Positions 27,831 through 35,649 of a stretch of 64,000 nt of DNA are shown in pieces. The translations under genes and the position numbers were made by a program. Below the pieces are notes generated by a model that saw only the letters and a program-made list of their open reading frames with translations, did no database searches and had not been told where the DNA came from. Source of the stretch: Pseudoalteromonas sp. MEBiC 03607 (lineage in GTDB: Bacteria; Pseudomonadota; Gammaproteobacteria; Enterobacterales; Alteromonadaceae); contig NZ_SRRY01000001.1 of assembly GCF_004792295.1 (NCBI RefSeq), positions 2,921,501 to 2,985,500 on the forward strand, written 5' to 3'. Each line of letters begins with the position of its first letter. Within the stretch, counting starts at the first letter, position 1.

Positions 27831-27869
27831 AACCAAAACGGGTTGCAACCTAAGGCTGCAACCCGTTTT
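27831..27869 (-). terminator. Terminator of the rpsP-rimM-trmD-rplS operon
   Basis: A long near-perfect stem: AAAACGGGTTGCA (27835-27847) pairs with TGCAACCCGTTTT (27857-27869) around a partly paired apex. An A-rich left flank gives U residues on the minus strand. It begins 26 bp after the rplS stop. Confidence 0.85.
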
Positions 27870-27894
27870 ATTTTGCGTTGTAAAACAGCGCGTA

Positions 27895-28254
27895 TTAGTT
27901 AAGTTTTTCTCTAATACGTGCAGATTTACCAGAACGCTCACGTAGATAGTAAAGTTTCGCACGGCGAACAGCACCGCGACGTTTAACTGAGATACTATCG
28001 ATAAGAGGGCTGTGCGTTTGGAATACACGCTCAACACCTTCACCGCTCGAGATTTTACGAACTGTGAATGCTGAGTGAAGACCACGATTACGCTTAGCGA
28101 TTACAACACCTTCAAAGGCCTGTAGACGCTCTTTGTTACCTTCTTTTACACGTACCTGTACAACTACTGTATCACCAGCGCCGAATGCTGGTACGTCTGT
28201 TTTAAGCTGCTCTTCTTCAAGCGCTTTAATAATATTTTGGTTTACTTTTGCCAT
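27895..28254 (-). CDS. rplS: 50S ribosomal protein L19
   Basis: A 119-residue ribosomal protein at the 30S-50S interface. The conserved features [25 protein letters not shown] and [23 protein letters not shown] are intact. The start at 28254 (MAKVNQN) follows the family rather than the four-residue-longer reading. It is the last gene of the conserved rpsP-rimM-trmD-rplS operon. Confidence 0.97.
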   Translation of the reverse strand: MAKVNQNIIKALEEEQLKTDVPAFGAGDTVVVQVRVKEGNKERLQAFEGVVIAKRNRGLHSAFTVRKISSGEGVERVFQTHSPLIDSISVKRRGAVRRAKLYYLRERSGKSARIREKLN

Positions 28255-28287
28255 TATATTTCTCACTTTCCTAGGTGTAACTGTCTT

Positions 28288-29055
28288 CTAGCCACAAGCT
28301 TGTTGGTACTCTTGCTGAAATTCAGCAAGGAGTGCCGCTTGCTCCTCAGTCAGAGCTAGGTTATGCAACAAGTCAGGACGACGAAGCCAAGTTCTGCCAA
28401 GTGATTGTTTTAAACGCCACTTTGCAATTTCTTGGTGGTTACCACTGAGTAATACAGCGGGAACCTGCTTATCATCCAATGTCTCTGGCCGTGTATAATG
28501 AGGACAATCAAGCAAGCCATCCGAAAATGAATCTTGCTCAGCTGACTGGTTATGCCCTAACACCCCTGGTACTAATCGTGCTACTGCATCAATTAGCGTC
28601 ATAGCGGGTAGTTCACCACCACTTAATATAAAATCGCCTATTGACCATTCTTCGTCAACATACGACTCTATAATTCGCTCGTCTATACCTTCATAGCGAC
28701 CGGCAATTAGAATCAACTTATCTGAGTTGGCAAGCTCGCTTGCCCCTTGTTGATCTAATTTGCGCCCTTGCGGGGACATATAAATTACTTTTGCACCATC
28801 ACCTGCCGCTTTTTTTGCGTCAAGAATGGCTTGTTTCAATGGTTCAACCATCATTAACATGCCTGGACCACCGCCATAAGGGCGATCATCCACGGTCCTA
28901 TGCTTATCAGTTGCATAGTCACGTGGGTTCCAGCAATTAAAGTCGATTAGACCATTTTTAACTGCACGACCTGTAACCCCTTGGGTAGTTATCGCATCAA
29001 ACATGTCCGGGAAAAGGCTAATCACCCCTACCCATAGTGAACTTGTTTGTGACAT
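28288..29055 (-). CDS. trmD: tRNA (guanine-37-N1)-methyltransferase
   Basis: A 255-residue SPOUT-class enzyme methylating G37 of tRNAs to prevent frameshifting. Conserved parts are [12 protein letters not shown] at the N-terminus, the [11 protein letters not shown] loop, the knotted cofactor site with [10 protein letters not shown] and [14 protein letters not shown]. The start overlaps the rimM stop by one base. Length equals that of E. coli TrmD (255). Confidence 0.97.
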   Translation of the reverse strand: MSQTSSLWVGVISLFPDMFDAITTQGVTGRAVKNGLIDFNCWNPRDYATDKHRTVDDRPYGGGPGMLMMVEPLKQAILDAKKAAGDGAKVIYMSPQGRKLDQQGASELANSDKLILIAGRYEGIDERIIESYVDEEWSIGDFILSGGELPAMTLIDAVARLVPGVLGHNQSAEQDSFSDGLLDCPHYTRPETLDDKQVPAVLLSGNHQEIAKWRLKQSLGRTWLRRPDLLHNLALTEEQAALLAEFQQEYQQACG

Positions 29056-29588
29056 TAAAACCCTGGATCCCAGTCTACGGTAATTTCTCTTGCATCATGT
29101 TTAACTTCTTTGATAACAGAGTCTGTTAAAAAAGGAATTAAACGTTCTGCTTGGCCAAATGCATCTTTTTTGTTTGCTTTCACAACCAAAACATCATTTG
29201 ACCCTGTCTCCATTAGGTCATCAACAGTGCCTAAGTCGTAGCCTTTATCGGTTACAACTGACATGCCGATGAGATCTCGCCAATAGAATTCACCTTGCGG
29301 TAATTCTGGAAGCTGCGCTGCATCCACGGAAATTTCTACATTGGTCAAAGCCATTGCTTCGTCTCTGTCGTTTACTTGCGCAACTTTAGCGATAAAGCCT
29401 TTGTTGTGGCGACGCCAGTCGACCACTTCTAAGGTCTGCCATTTACCTTGTTGCCCTATCAACCATGGGCTGAAATCGAAGATCCCTTCGGGATCATCAG
29501 TAAATGAATGCACCTTAAGCCAGCCCTTTATACCATACGGGGCACCGAGCTTTCCTACTGTAATATACGAGGTGTTCTCTTGACTCAT
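29055..29588 (-). CDS. rimM: 16S rRNA processing factor RimM
   Basis: A 177-residue protein with an N-terminal RimM barrel ([21 protein letters not shown]) and a C-terminal PRC-barrel ([20 protein letters not shown]). It binds S19 in the 30S head and is needed for maturation of 16S rRNA. It lies between rpsP (17 bp gap) and trmD (1 bp overlap). Confidence 0.96.
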   Translation of the reverse strand: MSQENTSYITVGKLGAPYGIKGWLKVHSFTDDPEGIFDFSPWLIGQQGKWQTLEVVDWRRHNKGFIAKVAQVNDRDEAMALTNVEISVDAAQLPELPQGEFYWRDLIGMSVVTDKGYDLGTVDDLMETGSNDVLVVKANKKDAFGQAERLIPFLTDSVIKEVKHDAREITVDWDPGF

Positions 29589-29605
29589 GGTTACTCTTAC
29601 GCCTA

Positions 29606-29854
29606 TTAAGCCGCTTTACGAGCGTCTTTAACTAATTTAGCTACGCGATCTGAAAGAGATGCACCTTGACCTACCCAGTGTTCAACACGAGATAAATCTA
29701 AACGTACTTTTTCTTCCTGACCAGAAGCGATTGGGTTAAAGAAACCTACTTTCTCGATGAAGCGACCGTCACGCGAGAAACGGCTATCCGCAACCACAAT
29801 TTGATAGAAAGGGCGTTTTTTAGCGCCACCACGTTGCAAACGAATAGTTACCAT
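29606..29854 (-). CDS. rpsP: 30S ribosomal protein S16
   Basis: An 82-residue ribosomal protein, the usual size. The sequence begins [20 protein letters not shown] and includes [13 protein letters not shown], both diagnostic. The ATG at 29854 is chosen; a longer reading from 29950 has no family support. First gene of the operon, preceded by a plausible sigma-70 promoter. Confidence 0.97.
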   Translation of the reverse strand: MVTIRLQRGGAKKRPFYQIVVADSRFSRDGRFIEKVGFFNPIASGQEEKVRLDLSRVEHWVGQGASLSDRVAKLVKDARKAA

Positions 29855-29922
29855 ACCGTCCTCTACATTAGATTGACTGTTTTCATTAATAAGATTTACT
29901 CCCCAGTACGGGAAGCTGGGGA

Positions 29923-29950
29923 ATTGTACGAGTTTTTTGCAACATTGCAA
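29923..29950 (-). promoter_or_regulatory. Probable sigma-70 promoter of the rpsP operon
   Basis: On the minus strand, -35 TTGCAA (29950-29945), a 16-bp spacer and -10 TACAAT (29928-29923, 5/6 match) lie about 70 bp upstream of rpsP. A GC-rich hairpin (29900-29921) covers the start-point region. Confidence 0.5.
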
Positions 29951-30043
29951 GTAAGAACTGCTGCAAAATGTAAGTTTAGTTGATTAAACACTGATCTGGG
30001 CTTTAAATCTTACACTCAGCTAACAACTACGCATAATTTATCT

Positions 30044-30075
30044 ACAAAAAAAGGAGCTATATGCCCCTTTTTTGT
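30044..30075 (-). terminator. Terminator of ffh
   Basis: ACAAAAAAAGG pairs with its complement around an AGCTATATGCC apex, giving an A/U-rich stem with a strong U tract on either strand. It lies 23 bp after the ffh stop. Confidence 0.7.
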
Positions 30076-30097
30076 ACACGCTCAATGATAAGCTCAA

Positions 30098-31474
30098 TTA
30101 AAATTTAGGACCGCCACCCATCATACCCGGTGGTAACATACCTTTCATACCGCGCATCATTTTCTTCATGCCGCCCTTGCCTTTCATCTTCTTCATCATT
30201 TTTTGCATTTGCGTAAATTGCTTAAGCAGTTTATTGATCTCTTGTACTTGGGTACCAGAACCAGCAGCAATACGTTTTTTACGAGAGCCTTTAATGATTT
30301 CAGGACGTGCACGCTCTTTTGGTGTCATTGAGTTAATGATCGCTTCCATTTGCACGAAAGTTTTATCGCCCATTTGACCTTTTACAGCATCTGGAAGGTT
30401 TTGCATGCCCGGCAGCTTATCAAGCATCGACATCATGCCGCCCATGTTCTTCATCTGACGAAGTTGCTCTGCAAAGTCATCTAATGTGAAACCGTCGCCT
30501 TTAAATACTTTCTCGGCAACTTTAGCAGCTTTCTCTTTATCTACTTTCATCTCGACTTCTTCGATTAATGAAAGTACATCACCCATACCTAGGATACGAG
30601 AAGCAATACGGTCAGGGTGGAATGGCTCAAGTGCATCTGTACGCTCACCCACACCCATAAACTTAATTGGTTTACCGGTAATATGACGAATCGATAAGGC
30701 AGCACCACCACGAGCATCACCATCGGTCTTGGTTAAGATCACACCACTTAAAGGCAGTGCTTCATCAAATGCTTTTGCAGTATTTGCCGCATCTTGACCT
30801 GTCATCGCATCAACAACGAATAAGGTTTCGATTGGATTAATGGCACTATGAAGTGCTTTGATCTCGTCCATCATGTCGTTATCGACGTGTAAACGACCCG
30901 CGGTATCGACTAATACCACATCAATGAATTTCTTCTTCGCGTGCGAAATAGCGCTGTTGGCAATATCTACAGGCTTTTGTGAAATGTCACTTGGGAAGAA
31001 CTCAACACCCACTTCATCAGCCAGTGTTTCAAGCTGTTTGATTGCTGCCGGACGATAAACGTCGGCACTCACAACTAATACAGATTTCTTTTTACGCTCT
31101 TTTAAGAATTTAGCTAGTTTACCAACACTGGTTGTTTTACCCGCACCTTGCAAACCTGCCATCATCACTACTGCTGGCGGCTGTGCATTAAGGCTAAGCT
31201 CTTCGTTGGCTTCGCCCATGGCTTTTTCAAGTTCTTCACGAACAATCTTAATAAAGACTTGGCCTGGGCTTAAGCTTTTCGTTACTTCAACACCAACGGC
31301 ACGTTCTTTAACTTGCTTAACGAACTCACGAACAACAGGTAAGGCAACGTCCGCTTCCAAAAATGCCATGCGGACTTCGCGTAATGTATCTTTAATATTG
31401 TCTTCAGTTAGGCGTCCGCGGCCACTGATATTTTTTAAGGTTTTACCTAAGCGTTCTTGGAGATTCTCAAACAT
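30098..31474 (-). CDS. ffh: Signal recognition particle protein Ffh
   Basis: A 458-residue GTPase that binds 4.5S RNA and signal sequences for cotranslational membrane targeting. The N domain is followed by the G domain with GLQGAGKT at residues 107-114, the DTAGRLHVD switch and TKTDGDARGGAAL. The M domain ends in a methionine-rich segment (MKKMKGKGGMKKMMRGMKGM). It is divergent from ypjD, the conserved ffh/ypjD arrangement. Confidence 0.97.
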   Translation of the reverse strand: MFENLQERLGKTLKNISGRGRLTEDNIKDTLREVRMAFLEADVALPVVREFVKQVKERAVGVEVTKSLSPGQVFIKIVREELEKAMGEANEELSLNAQPPAVVMMAGLQGAGKTTSVGKLAKFLKERKKKSVLVVSADVYRPAAIKQLETLADEVGVEFFPSDISQKPVDIANSAISHAKKKFIDVVLVDTAGRLHVDNDMMDEIKALHSAINPIETLFVVDAMTGQDAANTAKAFDEALPLSGVILTKTDGDARGGAALSIRHITGKPIKFMGVGERTDALEPFHPDRIASRILGMGDVLSLIEEVEMKVDKEKAAKVAEKVFKGDGFTLDDFAEQLRQMKNMGGMMSMLDKLPGMQNLPDAVKGQMGDKTFVQMEAIINSMTPKERARPEIIKGSRKKRIAAGSGTQVQEINKLLKQFTQMQKMMKKMKGKGGMKKMMRGMKGMLPPGMMGGGPKF

Positions 31475-31650
31475 GTAAAGTTTCCGATAAAACGAGTTTC
31501 ACCTAAATTGCTTGTAAAACATACAGTTTATTCGGCAATAAAGGCAATATTAAAATTTAATTCCTAGCAGTATACCGTAAATGATGGCCGACAATACAGT
31601 ATTCAAGTGCGCTGTTTGAGTTTCTTTTTACAAACTCTATGCTTTTGCCT

Positions 31651-31659
31651 TGCTATAAA
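31651..31659 (+). promoter_or_regulatory. Probable extended -10 promoter of ypjD
   Basis: TGCTATAAA, an extended -10 element (TGnTATAAT type), lies 58 bp upstream of the ypjD start. No good -35 box is at standard spacing, as is usual for extended -10 promoters. Confidence 0.4.
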
Positions 31660-31716
31660 ATACAATGGCATCAATGAGACAAGGATTTATCGAATAAATT
31701 AAGTGGCCATAATACG

Positions 31717-32520
31717 ATGATTATTAGTTTAACAATTATTGCTAGTTTGTTTTATGTGTTAGCGACATCGCATGTGCTTTCACGCCTTTTTCACAAACAA
31801 GGTCCAAGCCAGAAACTCACCGTGATTTTGAGCACCGTTGCTATTCTTGCTCATATGCTACTGTTGGTGAACTCTGTTTTTCGCGCTGATGGCCAAGACC
31901 TAAGCATTGTAAACGTTGCCTTATTGACCTGCTGGGTTATTGTGGTGTCGGTTACGGCCGTGTCACTTAAATTTCCTGCGACCCTTTTATTACCTGTAGT
32001 CTACGGATTTGCAGCCATACTAACGCTCGCCAGCTTATTTATTCCACATCACGTTATTTTACAATCAATAAATGTTGAGCTCGGCTTGGTAACACATATT
32101 TCGTTATCTCTATTAGCTTACTGTGTACTAATCATCGCCACTTTATATGCTGTGCAGTTTTATTTTATCGACAAACGTTTAAAACGCAAAGACTTGGCGA
32201 TTGTACATAGCCATCTTCCCCCATTAATGGTGGTTGAGCGTCAGCTGTACCAATTACTGACGTTAGGTACTATCTTACTTACATTTGCACTGCTTTCTGG
32301 GTTTATCTTCTTAGAGGGGATGTTTGCAAGTGAGTTTATCCATAAAACAGTGTTATCGTTAGTAGCTTGGTTGATTTTTACTGTGGTCACTGTTGGACAT
32401 TTGCGTAAAGGCTGGCGTGGTAAGCCTGTTGTGTTTTCGATCATGATAGCCGCATTTGTCTTGTCACTTGCTTATTTTGGCAGCCGTTTCATTCAAGAAG
32501 TGATTCTAAATAAGTTTTAA
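31717..32520 (+). CDS. ypjD: Inner-membrane CcsA/YpjD-family cytochrome c assembly-like protein
   Basis: A 267-residue protein with eight transmembrane segments. It is of the cytochrome_C_asm family (residues about 60-265), with histidines in hydrophobic contexts (LVTHISLSLLAYC and FIHKTVLSLVAWL) that resemble haem-ligand positions in CcsA. E. coli YpjD is of unknown function. It is followed 61 bp later by corB, reproducing the ffh/ypjD/corB order. Confidence 0.85.
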   Translation: MIISLTIIASLFYVLATSHVLSRLFHKQGPSQKLTVILSTVAILAHMLLLVNSVFRADGQDLSIVNVALLTCWVIVVSVTAVSLKFPATLLLPVVYGFAAILTLASLFIPHHVILQSINVELGLVTHISLSLLAYCVLIIATLYAVQFYFIDKRLKRKDLAIVHSHLPPLMVVERQLYQLLTLGTILLTFALLSGFIFLEGMFASEFIHKTVLSLVAWLIFTVVTVGHLRKGWRGKPVVFSIMIAAFVLSLAYFGSRFIQEVILNKF

Positions 32521-32581
32521 CTTGACTCAGCAAGCTGTCTCTAGCTTAATATGCACTGATTTATAAAAAAAGGATCCATCG

Positions 32582-33850
32582 TTGGACGACATATCGACTA
32601 GTACCCTGTTTATTGTATTGGGATTATTGATACTTATTTCTGCTTATTTTTCTGGTTCTGAAACTGGGATTATGTCAATTAACCGCATTCGCCTGCGTCA
32701 TCTTGCTAAAGAAGATCACCGTGCAGCGAAGCGCGTCAGCAAACTGTTAAGTCGCCCTGACAGACTTATTGGTCTGATCTTGATTGGTAACAACTTAGTT
32801 AATATTGCCGCAGCACAGGTTGCAACAATCATTGGTATTCGCCTGTATGGTGATCTTGGTATCGCAATTGCTACCGGCGCGCTAACGCTGGTTGTTTTAA
32901 TCTTTGCCGAAGTAACACCAAAGACACTTGCCGCGCTTTATCCAGAGAAAGTCGCTTTTCCAAGCTCAATCGTGCTCAAAGGGCTGTTAAAAATACTTTT
33001 CCCATTTGTGGTTATCGTTAACTGGATGACCAACGGCATGTTGCGTTTGTTTGGTATTACCACAGCACAAATTGAAGAACATAGCCTAAGTAAAGAAGAG
33101 TTAAAAACCGTGGTGAACGAATCAGGTGCTCTTTTACCTGCCCGCCACCAAAGCATGCTAACTTCAATTTTAGATTTAGAACAAGTTACGGTTGAAGATA
33201 TCATGATCCCACGCAACGAAATCGTTGCGATTGATATTAATGACGATTGGAAACTTATCAGCCGCCAGCTTACTCATGCACAGCACACCCGCGTACTGTT
33301 ATATCGTGACCAAATTGATGATGCAGTTGGCTTTATTCACTCACGTGATGCACTGCGCCTATTAACTAAAGAACAATTTGATAAACCGTCATTGTTACGT
33401 GCAGTTCGTGAAATTTACTTCATTCCTGAAGGCACGTCACTAAACACGCAACTACTTAAGTTCCAGCAATCGAAAGAGCGTATTGGTTTAGTGGTTGATG
33501 AATATGGCGATATTCAAGGCTTAGTAACACTTGAAGATATCTTAGAAGAAGTAGTGGGTGATTTCACAACAACGCAAACGCGTACACCAAGTGAGGAAGT
33601 CACCGAGCAAGATGATGGCTCAGTACTTGTAGATGGCGGTGCTAATATTCGCGATTTAAATAAAGAAATGGGTTGGGAGCTACCAATTGATGGCCCGAAG
33701 ACCCTAAGTGGTTTAATAGTTGAATATTTAGAAGATATCCCAGACTCAAACCTCAGTTTGCGTATTGCTGGCTATCCAATCGAAGTTCTCGAAGTTAAAG
33801 AAAACATGGTTAAACTTGTTAAAGTACTGCCAAGTAAGCGCACTACTTAA
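32582..33850 (+). CDS. corB: CorB/YfjD-type CNNM family protein (HlyC/CorC, DUF21-CBS)
   Basis: A 422-residue membrane protein. The N-terminal DUF21 domain (residues 5-180) has three to four membrane helices and SGSETGIMSINRIR. Two CBS domains (about 200-325) bind adenine nucleotides. A C-terminal CorC/HlyC domain (335-420) follows. Relatives take part in magnesium export. Translation starts at TTG with AAGGA 7-8 nt upstream. No ATG fits better. Confidence 0.88.
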   Translation: MDDISTSTLFIVLGLLILISAYFSGSETGIMSINRIRLRHLAKEDHRAAKRVSKLLSRPDRLIGLILIGNNLVNIAAAQVATIIGIRLYGDLGIAIATGALTLVVLIFAEVTPKTLAALYPEKVAFPSSIVLKGLLKILFPFVVIVNWMTNGMLRLFGITTAQIEEHSLSKEELKTVVNESGALLPARHQSMLTSILDLEQVTVEDIMIPRNEIVAIDINDDWKLISRQLTHAQHTRVLLYRDQIDDAVGFIHSRDALRLLTKEQFDKPSLLRAVREIYFIPEGTSLNTQLLKFQQSKERIGLVVDEYGDIQGLVTLEDILEEVVGDFTTTQTRTPSEEVTEQDDGSVLVDGGANIRDLNKEMGWELPIDGPKTLSGLIVEYLEDIPDSNLSLRIAGYPIEVLEVKENMVKLVKVLPSKRTT

Positions 33851-33866
33851 TCATCATTAATTTTCA

Positions 33867-33897
33867 ACAAAAAGGAGTGGTCATCCACTCCTTTTTT
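33867..33897 (+). terminator. Terminator of ypjD-corB
   Basis: Stem AAAAGGAGTGG with CCACTCCTTTT and a TCAT loop, followed by a run of U, 19 bp after the corB stop. Confidence 0.9.
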
Positions 33898-34017
33898 GTA
33901 TCTAAATTCTTATTTCCTTTCTGAAGTTTCATATTTACAACGTACGCTCCCGCAAACCGCTAGTGTTTCGGCTACTATTAGTAGCTATTTAACTGCCGCA
34001 TTTAATAAGGAGCAATC

Positions 34018-34857
34018 ATGGACGAAATATCGATCGAAAACATTTATAATCAAGCAATTGAGCTACTGCTACTCTATGGACCTAAATTCATTCTCGCTAT
34101 TGTTGTTTTAATAGTTGGGTGGTGGCTTATCGGTCGTATCTCAAATATGGCTGAAAAATCAATGACCAAGGTTAAGTTTGAAGTGGGACTTACACACTTT
34201 TTGGTGTCATTTATTTCGGTCATTTTAAAAGTACTTCTGCTAATTTCAGTTGCGTCAATGATAGGAATTGAAACGACTTCATTTATTGCAATGCTTGGTG
34301 CAGCCGGTTTGGCCGTTGGTATGGCCTTACAAGGCAGTCTTGCTAACTTTGCAGGTGGTGTGCTTATCCTGTTCTTTAAGCCTTTTAAAGTGGGTGATGT
34401 TATTGAAGCCCAAGGCTATATGGGCACAGTAGTTGAAATTCAAATTTTTGTTACCGTTTTACTGACCTATGATAATGAAAAAATTATTATTCCTAATGGC
34501 ACTCTTTCAAATGGTTGCGTTAAGAATAAGTTCTCAGAGCCATTACACCGGGTTGCGATTGAATTTGGTATCAGCTACGGCGATGACGTACATAAAGCCC
34601 GTGATGTGTTAATGAAGGTATTAAATGACTATGATCTAGTTTTGAAAAATATCGAAGAGAAAAAGCCGGTTGTACATGTCAGTCAACATGGTGAGAGCCA
34701 TATTGGTATGCTCGTTTGGGCTTGGGTTGAAACAGATAATTATTGGCCGGTCTATTTTGGTTTATACGAACGTGTGAAAATAGCATTTGATGCTGAAGAT
34801 ATTACCATTCCGTTCCCACAACGCGATGTGCATATACACCAGTTCCCTGGTAAATAA
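34018..34857 (+). CDS. mscS: Small-conductance mechanosensitive channel MscS
   Basis: A 279-residue inner-membrane channel (E. coli 286). Three transmembrane segments are followed by the pore-lining TM3 with the glycine/alanine pattern GAAGLAVGMALQGSLANFAGGV. The beta domain (VGDVIEAQGYMGTVVEIQ) and the alpha/beta domain come next. It releases solutes on hypo-osmotic shock. AAGGAG lies 5 nt before the ATG. Confidence 0.95.
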   Translation: MDEISIENIYNQAIELLLLYGPKFILAIVVLIVGWWLIGRISNMAEKSMTKVKFEVGLTHFLVSFISVILKVLLLISVASMIGIETTSFIAMLGAAGLAVGMALQGSLANFAGGVLILFFKPFKVGDVIEAQGYMGTVVEIQIFVTVLLTYDNEKIIIPNGTLSNGCVKNKFSEPLHRVAIEFGISYGDDVHKARDVLMKVLNDYDLVLKNIEEKKPVVHVSQHGESHIGMLVWAWVETDNYWPVYFGLYERVKIAFDAEDITIPFPQRDVHIHQFPGK

Positions 34858-34862
34858 CCATT

Positions 34863-34892
34863 AAAAAGCCCGCATATTAATGCGGGCTTTTT
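34863..34892 (+). terminator. Bidirectional terminator between mscS and the SLT lipoprotein gene
   Basis: A 13-bp stem (AAAAAGCCCGCAT with ATGCGGGCTTTTT) and a 4-nt loop between two convergent genes. Confidence 0.9.
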
Positions 34893-34904
34893 AATATGAA
34901 AACC

Positions 34905-35513
34905 TTAACTAAATAAGCGTTCAAACCAGTTTTTATCTAGATCAGCTTCGCACTTTTTAAGTTGTGCGCCATACCGGCTAGCTCGGTGTTTTACTTTATT
35001 GGCAACACTCATCAACCACTTTTTACTTTTATAAGTACCGCGTTTATAGCCGCCCCACCCTTCATGGTAATTCAAGTACTGCGCGTAGGCGTCCCATTTT
35101 GATATTCCGTTTACTTTATGAGTTTTATAAACAAACCAAGCCATAAAGTCTATCGCATCATCAAAATCGTCTCTGTCTGCCCCACTATTCCCAGTTTCGC
35201 GAATGTAATCTGACCAAGTTGGCGTTTTTGCTTGCGAGTATCCATACGCTGAACTGGCTCGGCCAATAGGAATGACCCATAAGAAATATTCCATAGGTGG
35301 CGCTGCATCATGACGAAATGAGCTTTCTTGATACATCATACTCATGAGTACGTGTTTAGGTGAGCCCCACTTTTCTTGCGCATCACGCGCATCGTAGTAC
35401 CAGTCAGGCTTTTCCTCAAAAATCTTACAAATATCATGAGGTTGCTCTGGAGGAGCCGTTGCGCAACCCGCCATTAAAGCGGCCAGCGATAAAATAATTA
35501 AACTTTTTTTCAT
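34905..35513 (-). CDS. SLT-domain lipoprotein (putative lytic transglycosylase)
   Basis: A 202-residue lipoprotein. The lipobox LMAGC places lipidation at Cys17. The SLT-like fold begins near residue 55, with the candidate catalytic Glu63 in YQESSFRHDA, then SSAYGYSQAKTPTWSDY and LNYHEGWGGYKRG, elements typical of lytic transglycosylases that cleave peptidoglycan. Its specific substrate is unknown. It starts 18 bp from the -35 box of an oppositely oriented sRNA gene. In enterobacteria this position next to gshA is occupied by luxS, which is not present here. Confidence 0.82.
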   Translation of the reverse strand: MKKSLIILSLAALMAGCATAPPEQPHDICKIFEEKPDWYYDARDAQEKWGSPKHVLMSMMYQESSFRHDAAPPMEYFLWVIPIGRASSAYGYSQAKTPTWSDYIRETGNSGADRDDFDDAIDFMAWFVYKTHKVNGISKWDAYAQYLNYHEGWGGYKRGTYKSKKWLMSVANKVKHRASRYGAQLKKCEADLDKNWFERLFS

Positions 35514-35530
35514 TTTTTTATGTATCTCGC

Positions 35531-35558
35531 TGAACTTTTTCTCATCAGGTCAGTCTGA
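35531..35558 (+). promoter_or_regulatory. Sigma-E type promoter of the candidate sRNA
   Basis: TGAACTT at 35531-35537 and TCTGA at 35554-35558 are separated by 16 bp. This is close to the sigma-E consensus GGAACTT, 15-17 bp, TCTGA. It points rightward, away from the SLT lipoprotein gene, and no protein-coding gene lies in front of it. Confidence 0.75.
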
Positions 35559-35563
35559 ACTTA

Positions 35564-35635
35564 TGAATGCAGCAGTATAGCATTGTTTCATCCCTGAAGA
35601 ATCTTTGACGCAGCCTCCCTAGGCTGCGTTTTTTT
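35564..35635 (+). ncRNA. Candidate MicA-like sigma-E-dependent small RNA
   Basis: About 72 nt run from the expected start of a sigma-E promoter (six or so bases after TCTGA) to the U run of a strong terminator. It lies between gshA (same side and opposite strand as in E. coli) and an unrelated gene. The segment GCATTGTTTCATCCCTGAA at 35579-35597 closely resembles the E. coli MicA core as I recall it (GCAUUUGUUAUCAUCAUCCCUGAA), which is the part that pairs with ompA. Size (E. coli about 70 nt), promoter class, position and strand all agree. Exact ends are estimates. The mid-molecule hairpin of MicA looks weaker here. Targets are not in the window. Confidence 0.72.
35608..35635 (+). terminator. 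Terminator of the candidate sRNA
   Basis: ACGCAGCCT (35608-35616) pairs perfectly with AGGCTGCGT (35621-35629), followed by seven U on the plus strand. There is no A run on its left, so it does not work for the minus-strand gshA gene that ends at 35650. Confidence 0.9.
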
Positions 35636-35649
35636 ATGTACTCACCTTA

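Noticed and set aside
27792..28085. 97-residue ORF overlapping rplS in another frame
   Set aside because: It runs through rplS and its terminator; rplS is certain, so this is a frame shadow.
29900..29921. Leader hairpin as a ribosomal-protein autoregulatory element for rpsP
   Set aside because: The stem overlaps the predicted transcription start, so its distal arm would not be in the mRNA from that promoter.
35608..35635. Hairpin as gshA terminator
   Set aside because: The U run is on the plus strand only; on the minus strand no U tract follows, so it fits the sRNA and not gshA.
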